DNA of 5,168 bases from Firmicutes bacterium UBA5473. Lineage in GTDB: Bacteria > Bacillota > DTU084. Below, piece by piece: positions 1-5,168 of the stretch. Every line of letters starts with the position of its first letter. Positions within the stretch are counted from its first letter, which is position 1. The DNA is taken from positions 1,042-6,209 of the forward strand of contig DIQB01000105.1 of the NCBI GenBank assembly GCA_002427165.1, in the 5' to 3' direction. Position numbers and translations under genes: made by a program. Under the pieces are notes generated by a model. The model was not told the DNA's origin. It ran no database searches and saw nothing but the letters and a program-made list of their open reading frames with translations.

Positions 1-468
1 AATTCAAACTGTGATCTAGAAGTTAGAAGCCTGCCATTGATTCCACCTGTACTAGAATGCATCAAGCGCTACCAAACAGCAATGAATCCAACCAAGTTTT
101 TGCTGGTAAACAAAAAAGGCCAGCCCCTCTCTGGGGGTGGCCTCCGGCATATTTTAAAAGTAATGCTAGCACAAGCTGGTCTTCCGAACTACTCTCCTGG
201 GGACTTCAGGCGGGCGTGGCTTAAACACATCTGCTCCTGTACATCCATTTCCACTGCACTTTATTTATCAGGACTCAGTCAAGAGCTAATTCCTGACGAC
301 TACTACTCAGTCTTGGAAAACTGGCACAATGTTTTATCCCACGGTCACTCGTTCCTCGGGGTAATGGATAGCAGGAGGTGTCCGTCTTCTTCTACCCAAA
401 GCAGTGGCGATAGTAAGGGGGCCGACTCTGCCTGCAAACATGGTGATAACAAGAAAAAGCTTCCCTAA
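1..468 (+). CDS. Tyrosine recombinase-like protein, C-terminal part (5' end outside window), possibly degenerate
   Basis: The frame is open from base 1, so the gene starts left of the window; a TTG at 37 is only an internal codon. The translated segment follows the C-terminal catalytic fold of phage integrase/XerC-XerD recombinases: an 'RSLPLIPP' strand, then 'FLLVNKKGQPLS' (89-127), the helix 'GLRHILKVMLAQAGL', the box 'SPGDFRRAW' (193-219) and a terminal 'DDYYSVL' (295-315) with the candidate nucleophile tyrosine at 301-306. Such enzymes cut and rejoin DNA through a 3'-phosphotyrosine. Oddities: the usual HxxR histidine is Gly (GDFR), and the LGH box reads like 'LSGLSQ', with no histidine or tryptophan at the expected distance from the tyrosine. 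The last 45 codons, stop included (334-468), are antisense to the potassium transporter gene, and the resulting Ser/Lys-rich tail does not look like recombinase. It may be a decayed copy, a divergent family, or a gene whose natural 3' end was lost. The family call is fairly sure; activity is unknown. Confidence 0.65.
   Translation, partial: NSNCDLEVRSLPLIPPVLECIKRYQTAMNPTKFLLVNKKGQPLSGGGLRHILKVMLAQAGLPNYSPGDFRRAWLKHICSCTSISTALYLSGLSQELIPDDYYSVLENWHNVLSHGHSFLGVMDSRRCPSSSTQSSGDSKGADSACKHGDNKKKLP
112..143 (-). terminator. Rho-independent terminator for the leftward operon, inside the recombinase gene
   Basis: Read on the minus strand, AGGCCA (143-138) pairs with TGGCCT (122-117), followed by a C-C mismatch and a CCCC/GGGG inner stem (136-133 with 127-124), closed by a five-base AGAGA loop. 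The stem runs directly into six T's (117-112). This is the classic intrinsic terminator shape for transcription coming from ktrB, whose stop lies about 190 bases upstream. On the plus strand the hairpin is not followed by a T-run, so it should not stop the recombinase transcript. The same bases encode the recombinase 'KKGQPLSGGG' segment, so a coincidence imposed by the protein sequence is possible. Confidence 0.65.
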
Positions 469-1725
469 AGGAGAGAGAGATGGCGTGATCCCAGTGGAAA
501 GACCAACTGTACCGAAAGCTGAGATCACTTCAAAAAGTAGCGGGAGAAAATCTGCCTTTTCAGTGAGGGTTAGGAAAAAAGTAATCCCCACCACCAACAG
601 CAGAGCAGCAAAGACAACGCAAAAACCCTTGATGATATTCAAAACCGGCACTTTCCGTCCAAAAAGAACTAGATCATCTTTACCACTAATCAAAGCCCAT
701 AGGGTTGCCATAATCACTCCAAAGGTGGTGGTTTTAATACCGCCACCTGTGGAGCCTGGTGAGGCACCGATAAACATCAAGACCATTATCAAAAAAAGGC
801 TTCCGGGAAGCATCTTATCCAAGGCCAGGCTACTGAAGCCTGCTGTTCTAGGGGAAACAGCACCAAACCAAGCATTGAGGAGTTTCTGGCCCCCTCCCAT
901 GGAGCCTAGGGTGTGAGGATTACCATACTCCAAAACGAAAATCCCTACGGTACCGAGGAAAAGCAAAATAGCTGTCACGAGCAAAGCCAAGCGGCTATGA
1001 AGCACTAGATGGCGGCTCCGGCGTAGGTGCATCAGATCCACAATCACAGCAAAGCCCAGCCCTCCGAAAACGATCAAAAGGCTGATCGTGAGGAGTACCA
1101 CAGGATCAGCTGCGAAGCTTGTGAGGCTTTGGAAGCCACCAAATAAATCAATCCCAGCATTGCAAAACGCAGAAACAGAATGGAAAAGGCCATAATACAG
1201 TCCCCGCAGCAGGCCAAAATCTCTGCTAAAATGAATTCCTAAAATGAGAAAGCCTATTCCCTGAAAAACAGAAGTCACTGCAAGTACAGCCAAAATCAAG
1301 CGCACCATGCCCTCCAAAGAGAGCTGGCCTAAAGACTCCTGGATTACCAGCCGCTCCTTGAGGCCAATCTTGCGCCCTAAAAAAAGTGCCACCATAGTGG
1401 AGAGGGTCATAAATCCCAAGCCACCGATTTGAATCAAAAGCAGAATCACCAGCTGCCCAAACAAAGACCAATAGGTACCAGTATCCACCACCACAAGACC
1501 CGTAACGCAGACAGCTGTTGTGGCAGTAAAGAGAGAGTCCACAAAACCTGTAGCTCTGCCGCTACTGCTGGCTAGGGGCAATGAGAGCAGTAGCGTTCCT
1601 ATAAGAATTACAACTGCAAAGCCTACAACAAGCACTTGGGCAGGAGTAGTACGCTTCAGAGGCGTACTGCTGCTGCCCAAGGCACGGAAGATTCTCTCTA
1701 GGACCTGGGATGCTCTTCCTGTCAT
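334..1725 (-). CDS. ktrB: KtrB/TrkH-family potassium (or sodium-coupled potassium) transporter membrane subunit
   Basis: A 463-residue integral membrane protein, the usual size for KtrB (TrkH proteins of proteobacteria are somewhat longer). It is built as four channel-like M1-P-M2 repeats. The four selectivity-filter loops are visible, each with its central glycine: 'TAVCVTGL' (about 70-77), 'FCNAGID' (187-193), 'SPRTAGFS' (291-298) and 'FGTVGLSTG' (404-412). The glycine-rich gating loop in the third repeat is 'GASPGSTGGGIKTTTF' (320-335). The end 'HYPEERVTVG' is typical of complete KtrB proteins, so the C-terminus is intact. The ATG at 1725 has an AGGTGA-type ribosome binding site 8 bases upstream, which includes the stop codon of the phosphatase gene; this supports coupled translation. 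These channels normally need a cytosolic RCK regulator (KtrA/TrkA). None is encoded in the window: the downstream position where a partner could lie holds an opposing recombinase gene. The family is certain; ktrB versus trkH naming is a judgement from length. Confidence 0.93.
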   Translation of the reverse strand: MTGRASQVLERIFRALGSSSTPLKRTTPAQVLVVGFAVVILIGTLLLSLPLASSSGRATGFVDSLFTATTAVCVTGLVVVDTGTYWSLFGQLVILLLIQIGGLGFMTLSTMVALFLGRKIGLKERLVIQESLGQLSLEGMVRLILAVLAVTSVFQGIGFLILGIHFSRDFGLLRGLYYGLFHSVSAFCNAGIDLFGGFQSLTSFAADPVVLLTISLLIVFGGLGFAVIVDLMHLRRSRHLVLHSRLALLVTAILLFLGTVGIFVLEYGNPHTLGSMGGGQKLLNAWFGAVSPRTAGFSSLALDKMLPGSLFLIMVLMFIGASPGSTGGGIKTTTFGVIMATLWALISGKDDLVLFGRKVPVLNIIKGFCVVFAALLLVVGITFFLTLTEKADFLPLLFEVISAFGTVGLSTGITPSLSPLGKLFLVITMFAGRVGPLTIATALGRRRRTPPAIHYPEERVTVG

Positions 1726-1733
1726 CTACCTCG

Positions 1734-1740
1734 TCACCTC
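1734..1740 (-). promoter_or_regulatory. ktrB ribosome binding site overlapping upstream stop codon
   Basis: On the minus strand GAGGTGA lies 8 bases before the ktrB ATG (1725-1723), and its last three bases are the TGA stop of the phosphatase gene. A second GAGGT (1732-1728) lies only 2 bases from the ATG, too close to be the main site. The arrangement implies that ribosomes finishing the phosphatase help start ktrB. Confidence 0.7.
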
Positions 1741-2399
1741 GTTGGAAATTCAACAGGTCGCTGAAACAGTGCCTGGCTGATCTCACGGAAATTAGAAAAA
1801 GGCTCACAGGCAATGTCCCGCTCCTGGCAATATGCCAAGAGTGCATCTTTAGCAAAGATCAGATCTGCCAGGTGGGCCGCACAAAAATCTGTAATACCAT
1901 CGCCAATATAAATTATTTTGTAGCCCTTGGCAGCTATTGTCTCAAGGCGAGACCGCTTGCAATGGCCACAAAGGCCACAGGCTCCATTAGCAAAGGGAAA
2001 TTCCACAAAAGGTTTATCACCAACCCATTGGAGATGATTGGCCCGAAAATTTAAATGAAGCAAATCAGCCCGACCTAAAAGAAGCTTAATGTAGAAGTCA
2101 AGGCCATCGCTGAGGATAAATAAAGGCCAATCTTGGTGCTGGCACTTTTCTGCAAACTCAGGGAAATAAGGATCAATCTCAAACTGGGAGAGAATAAAAT
2201 CCCGCATCTGGATCGCTGTCATCTGCAGCGGTGCCAGAAGCGTCGGCAAAACTACCTGGGACCCCTTGCCGCAGCTTAAAATCTTCTCCTCCATTTCCCG
2301 CCAGTTGGGCCACGAAAACGCATCGAAAAGACCCACGCATACATCGTGGGTTGAGATGGTATTATCAAAATCAGAAAAAACGGCAATCTTCTCTGTCAA
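1734..2399 (-). CDS. MtnX-like HAD-superfamily (subfamily IB) phosphatase, TTG start
   Basis: A 221-residue cytosolic phosphatase of the haloacid dehalogenase fold. Motif I is 'DFDNT' (10-14), with Asp10 as expected nucleophile and Asp12 as general acid. Motif II is Ser97 in 'ILSDG', the motif III lysine is probably Lys148, and motif IV is 'IGDGITD' (165-171), which binds Mg2+. Between them lies 'CGLCGHCKRS' (141-150), a cysteine cluster resembling the one just before the motif III lysine in Bacillus subtilis MtnX, the 2-hydroxy-3-keto-5-methylthiopentenyl-1-phosphate phosphatase of methionine salvage. No other salvage genes are nearby, so the substrate is open; it could serve a different phosphate ester. 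The start is TTG: no in-frame ATG fits the N-terminus, and GGAGGGG lies 7 bases upstream, within the end of tatD. The gene begins 4 bases after the tatD stop and ends 8 bases before ktrB. HAD-IB assignment is firm; MtnX function is tentative. Confidence 0.85.
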   Translation of the reverse strand: MTEKIAVFSDFDNTISTHDVCVGLFDAFSWPNWREMEEKILSCGKGSQVVLPTLLAPLQMTAIQMRDFILSQFEIDPYFPEFAEKCQHQDWPLFILSDGLDFYIKLLLGRADLLHLNFRANHLQWVGDKPFVEFPFANGACGLCGHCKRSRLETIAAKGYKIIYIGDGITDFCAAHLADLIFAKDALLAYCQERDIACEPFSNFREISQALFQRPVEFPTR

Positions 2400-2403
2400 A
2401 GCC

Positions 2404-3174
2404 TCACCCCTCCATGGGAAGATTGAAAAATAATGCTACATTCCTCTCTATAACCTGGGCCAGCTCAGAGACTGAGAGCCCTCTAATCTTAGCGATTCGC
2501 TCTAAGGTATGAACCACGAAGGCAGGTTCATTGCGCCTGCCCCGCTTGGGTTCAGGTGCAAGGTAGGGGGCATCGGTCTCCACCATGATTCGATCTAGTG
2601 GTAGTTTGCCCACAACCTCCACGGGTCTTTTGGCATTCTTAAAGGTAACAGGCCCACCAAAAGAAAAATAGTAACCCCGCTCTAAGGCCAGCTGGGCTGT
2701 CTCCCAGCTGCCACCAAAACAGTGAAGCAGACAGCGGGTGGGCTTGTACTCGTCTAAAATAGCCAAAGTATCCCCATCAGCCTCCCGGGAGTGGATCACA
2801 ACTGGCAGCTCTAGCTTGTTAGCCAAGGCTAGCTGCCGTTTGAAAACCTCCTGTTGCACAGCTTTGGGGGAATAATTATAATGATAATCAAGGCCTATCT
2901 CGCCAATAGCCAAGACTTTGGGGTGCTGAGCCAGCGCTATAAGCTCCGCCTCAAGCCCCTCTCCAACGCCGCTGGCATCATGAGGGTGCACCCCTACCAC
3001 AGCCCAAAATCCTTCTCGCTTTTGGGCAAAGTTCAGGGCAGCTTTAGAGGAGGGCAGATCCCACCCCACATTGATGATGGTTTGTACACCAGCATCCTGG
3101 GCCCTTTGCACAACTTCTTCCCAATCAGCTGCAAAGTCTTCGTGATTTAGGTGGCAATGAACATCGGAGAACAT
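2404..3174 (-). CDS. tatD: TatD-family metal-dependent hydrolase/DNase
   Basis: A full-length 256-residue TatD protein with an amidohydrolase-type TIM barrel. The metal ligands expected for the family are all present: His6 and His8 in 'DVHCHLN', Glu92 in 'GEIGLDYHY', His128 in 'VIHSR', His151 in 'LLHCFGG' and Asp201 in 'VETDAPYL'. TatD proteins are cytosolic, divalent-metal-dependent 3'-5' exonucleases linked to DNA repair and RNA quality control; despite the name they are not required for Tat protein export. Its ATG overlaps the metG stop by one base (TAATG on the minus strand), and AGGA lies 7 bases before the ATG. The metG-tatD pairing is widespread in Firmicutes (metS-yabD in B. subtilis). 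The family is certain; the exact cellular substrate is not. Confidence 0.95.
   Translation of the reverse strand: MFSDVHCHLNHEDFAADWEEVVQRAQDAGVQTIINVGWDLPSSKAALNFAQKREGFWAVVGVHPHDASGVGEGLEAELIALAQHPKVLAIGEIGLDYHYNYSPKAVQQEVFKRQLALANKLELPVVIHSREADGDTLAILDEYKPTRCLLHCFGGSWETAQLALERGYYFSFGGPVTFKNAKRPVEVVGKLPLDRIMVETDAPYLAPEPKRGRRNEPAFVVHTLERIAKIRGLSVSELAQVIERNVALFFNLPMEG
2407..2413 (-). promoter_or_regulatory. Ribosome binding site that fixes the TTG start of the phosphatase
   Basis: On the minus strand GGAGGGG ends 7 bases before the TTG at 2399-2397. It lies inside the last codons of tatD. Its strength and spacing decide for the TTG start and suggest translational coupling with tatD. Confidence 0.75.
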
Positions 3175-5084
3175 TAGCTGATCCTGCTTCCCGCAGGCAG
3201 GCTGCCATCTACACTGAGGAGGGCCAGCTGCTTTTTGTTATCTGTTGAGGCTGCAATGAGCATTCCCTCAGAGCGAATACCCCGCAAGGTAGCTGGCTTG
3301 AGATTGGCCACCACAACCACGGTCTTGCCCACCAACTCCTCACACCGATAGTATTTGGCGATCCCCGCTACAATTTGACGTTGATCATCTGGCCCTAGAT
3401 CTACTTGCAGGAGAAGCAGCTTGTCGGCTCCTTGGACTTTCTCTGCACTAATTACCTTCCCTAGCCTAAGTTCAACTTTCGCGAAGTCATCGATGGCAAT
3501 CAGATTCTCGGGTAACCTTGCGGTTTTCACAGGTTTCTCCACCAGCTCCTCTTCCTCAATCCTAGGGAAGATAGGCTCTCCCCGCTGGATCTGGGTGTCC
3601 ACAGGCAAAAGACCCCAAGAGAGGGCATCCTCATAGGTTTGGCTCTCCAAGGGGGATTCTATGCCAAGTTGCTGCCAAATCTTTCCAGGCAAGTTTGGCA
3701 AAAACGGAACTAAAAGCACCGCTGCTATCCGCAGAGACTCGGCCATGTGATAAAGCACTGTCGGGAGTTTCTCACTTCCCTCCCGTGAAAGCGCCCAGGG
3801 AGCAGTGTTTTCAATATATTTGTTCGCAGCATTCACACCACGCCAGATCTGCTCTAGTGCCTGGTGGGGAGCGAGGTTATCCATGGCTGTTTTCACAGCC
3901 CGCGCACCTTCTATGCATTCCTCCTGGAGCCACGCATCATACTCTGTGCTCTCTTGGGGAGCTTGCAACTTTCCCCCTTGGAACTTGTTAATCATGGCTG
4001 TTGTTCTACTTAAGAGATTTCCTAGATCGTTTGCCAGATCAGAATTAACCCGGGCAACGAAGGCAGAGCGAGAATAATCCCCATCTGAGCCGAAGGGCAC
4101 TTCCCGAAGGAGAAAATAGCGCACTGCATCCACGCCGTACTCCCCGGCCAACTCCCCAGGATCCACCACATTCCCCCTGGATTTGGACATCTTCTCCCCT
4201 TCCACAGTCCACCAACCATGGCCAAATACCCGTTTGGGCAATGGCAGATCCAAAGCCATTAGCACTGCTGGCCAAATCACAGTGTGGAAGCGGACGATCT
4301 CTTTGCCAACTAGATGGATATCAGCCGGCCAATACTTTCTATACAGTTCGTCATTCTCCGTAAATGCGCCAAGGGCGGAGATATAGTTGATCAGAGCATC
4401 TAGCCACACGTAGACCACATGCTCAGGACTCCCAAGTACAGGAATGCCCCAACTGAAGGTTGTGCGTGATACACATAGATCTTCAAGGCCCCCGGCGATA
4501 AAGTTCATCATCTCATGGCGTCTGCTCTGGGGCTCTAGAAATTCCGGATGCCCTTGAAAAAAATTCAAAAGGCGATCCTGATATTTAGAGAGGCGGAAGA
4601 AGTAGCTCTCCTCCCGCACCCATTCCACAGGTCGTTGGCAATCAGGACAGTTTCCTTCCAGAAGCTGCCCCTCAGGCCAGAATGACTCACAGGGCGTGCA
4701 ATACCAGCCGTCATAGTGGCCAAGATAGATATCATCTTGAGCCAATAGGCGCTGAAACACTTCCTGCACAACTGTTTTATGTCTGGGCTCTGTAGTGCGG
4801 ATAAAGTCATCATAGGAGATCTCAAGCTGCTGCCACATGCCTTTGAAGGCAGCAACTATCCCGTCTACATACTCTTGGGGTGTCTGACCCTGGGTTTGGG
4901 CGAAGCGTGCGATCTTCTGTCCATGTTCATCGGTGCCTGTTAAAAAATGCACATCATAACCTTGATGACGCTTGAAACGCGCCAGGCAATCGGCAGCGAT
5001 AGTAGTATAGGCATGACCAATATGTGGTGGTCCATTGACATAATAGATGGGTGTTGTTACGTAATAGGTGGGACGCCCACGCAT
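3174..5084 (-). CDS. metG: Methionyl-tRNA synthetase with C-terminal tRNA-binding domain
   Basis: A 636-residue class I aminoacyl-tRNA synthetase that charges tRNA-Met using ATP, supplying both initiator and elongator tRNA. Numbering from the ATG at 5084, the signature 'HIGH' is at 21-24, the zinc knuckle cysteines are 129, 132, 146 and 149 (CxxC...CxxC), 'WLDA' is at 227-230 and 'KMSKS' is at 298-302. An alpha-helical anticodon-binding domain follows. The last 100 or so residues, starting at 'DDFAKVELRLGKV' (about 532-544), form an EMAP II/Arc1p-like OB-fold tRNA-binding domain that promotes dimerisation in long bacterial MetRS. The length fits this class. A longer reading from a TTG at 5102 is possible, but GAGGG (5095-5091) sits 6 bases before the ATG at 5084, so the extra six codons are very likely the ribosome binding site. 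It is the first gene of the operon, directly behind a strong promoter. Confidence 0.97.
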   Translation of the reverse strand: MRGRPTYYVTTPIYYVNGPPHIGHAYTTIAADCLARFKRHQGYDVHFLTGTDEHGQKIARFAQTQGQTPQEYVDGIVAAFKGMWQQLEISYDDFIRTTEPRHKTVVQEVFQRLLAQDDIYLGHYDGWYCTPCESFWPEGQLLEGNCPDCQRPVEWVREESYFFRLSKYQDRLLNFFQGHPEFLEPQSRRHEMMNFIAGGLEDLCVSRTTFSWGIPVLGSPEHVVYVWLDALINYISALGAFTENDELYRKYWPADIHLVGKEIVRFHTVIWPAVLMALDLPLPKRVFGHGWWTVEGEKMSKSRGNVVDPGELAGEYGVDAVRYFLLREVPFGSDGDYSRSAFVARVNSDLANDLGNLLSRTTAMINKFQGGKLQAPQESTEYDAWLQEECIEGARAVKTAMDNLAPHQALEQIWRGVNAANKYIENTAPWALSREGSEKLPTVLYHMAESLRIAAVLLVPFLPNLPGKIWQQLGIESPLESQTYEDALSWGLLPVDTQIQRGEPIFPRIEEEELVEKPVKTARLPENLIAIDDFAKVELRLGKVISAEKVQGADKLLLLQVDLGPDDQRQIVAGIAKYYRCEELVGKTVVVVANLKPATLRGIRSEGMLIAASTDNKKQLALLSVDGSLPAGSRIS

Positions 5085-5090
5085 TTTTAT

Positions 5091-5095
5091 CCCTC
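5091..5095 (-). promoter_or_regulatory. metG ribosome binding site, decides the ATG start at 5084
   Basis: On the minus strand GAGGG, preceded by AAA, is separated by six bases (ATAAAA) from the ATG at 5084-5082. An upstream in-frame TTG at 5102 has no comparable purine-rich site before it, so the shorter protein is preferred. Confidence 0.8.
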
Positions 5096-5119
5096 TTTCC
5101 AATTCTTAGCAATATCTTA

Positions 5120-5148
5120 ACTATACCCATCAGCCCCCGATTTGTCAA
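5120..5148 (-). promoter_or_regulatory. Housekeeping sigma promoter of the metG operon
   Basis: On the minus strand a perfect -35 hexamer TTGACA (5148-5143) is followed by a 17-base spacer and a -10 hexamer TATAGT (5125-5120), one base from consensus. Transcription would start near 5113, giving a leader of only about 29 bases before the metG ATG. That leaves no room for a T-box or SAM riboswitch between promoter and gene, so expression looks constitutive and strong. No other convincing promoter was seen further down the cluster, so it may serve all four genes. Confidence 0.85.
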
Positions 5149-5168
5149 GCAATAAAGGTGAGGAGCCA

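Noticed and set aside
273..312. Direct repeat of ACTCAGTC at 273-280 and 305-312 near the end of the recombinase gene
   Set aside because: Eight bases repeated once within coding sequence is expected by chance; there is no third copy, inverted arrangement or target-duplication context to make it an attachment site.
468..488. AAGGAGAGAGAG followed by an ATG at 480 on the plus strand, resembling a ribosome binding site and start
   Set aside because: The frame reads ATG-GCG-TGA and stops at once; it is chance purine-rich sequence complementary to ktrB codons.
404..916. 170-residue plus-strand open frame opposite ktrB
   Set aside because: It is the antisense shadow of a conserved membrane protein gene; its composition is rich in Pro, Lys and Arg with no recognisable domain, and ktrB is clearly the real gene.
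1226..1471. 81-residue minus-strand frame inside ktrB
   Set aside because: It is a shifted frame fully inside ktrB, with no ribosome binding site or domain that would support a nested gene.
3181..3202. Small CCTGC/GCAGG hairpin near the metG 3' end
   Set aside because: The stem is five base pairs with no T-run on either strand and lies in coding sequence just before the coupled tatD start, so it is not a credible terminator.
5085..5102. Six-codon N-terminal extension of metG from a TTG at 5102
   Set aside because: The extension consists of the ribosome binding site and spacer for the ATG at 5084, and MetRS proteins normally begin shortly before the 'YYVTTPIYY' strand.

Overview
The window is a compact bacterial chromosomal segment. 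It holds one leftward (minus-strand) gene cluster that fills nearly all of it, plus the 3' part of a plus-strand recombinase gene at the left edge. The metG-tatD order, the strong GGAGG-type ribosome binding sites, a TTG start and a textbook sigma-70/sigma-A-type promoter suggest a Firmicute, most likely of clostridial type. The species cannot be named from the sequence.

Layout from right to left, which is the direction of transcription. A promoter (TTGACA, 17 bp, TATAGT) at 5120-5148 drives metG (methionyl-tRNA synthetase, 3174-5084). The metG stop overlaps the tatD start (2404-3174) by one base. After a 4-base gap comes a MtnX-like HAD phosphatase with a TTG start (1734-2399). After an 8-base gap comes a KtrB/TrkH-type potassium channel subunit (334-1725). 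The spacing and the placement of ribosome binding sites over the preceding stop codons indicate a single, translationally coupled operon. Its members share no obvious pathway: translation, metal-dependent DNA hydrolysis, small-molecule dephosphorylation and K+ uptake.

At the left edge, bases 1-468 on the plus strand encode the C-terminal part of a tyrosine-recombinase-like protein. It runs head-on into the potassium transporter gene, and its last 135 bases are antisense to that gene. A strong hairpin with a T-run at 112-143, oriented as a rho-independent terminator for the leftward operon, lies inside this recombinase coding sequence. If it works, the operon mRNA would be antisense to the recombinase 3' end. 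The recombinase also seems to lack two of the usual catalytic-box histidines.

I saw no tRNA, rRNA, CRISPR array, insertion sequence or new defence-type system. No stretch over 300 bases lacks a gene; the longest non-coding stretch is the 84-base metG upstream region (5085-5168). Most of the window is ordinary housekeeping sequence. The recombinase/terminator/ktrB junction is the part most worth a second look.
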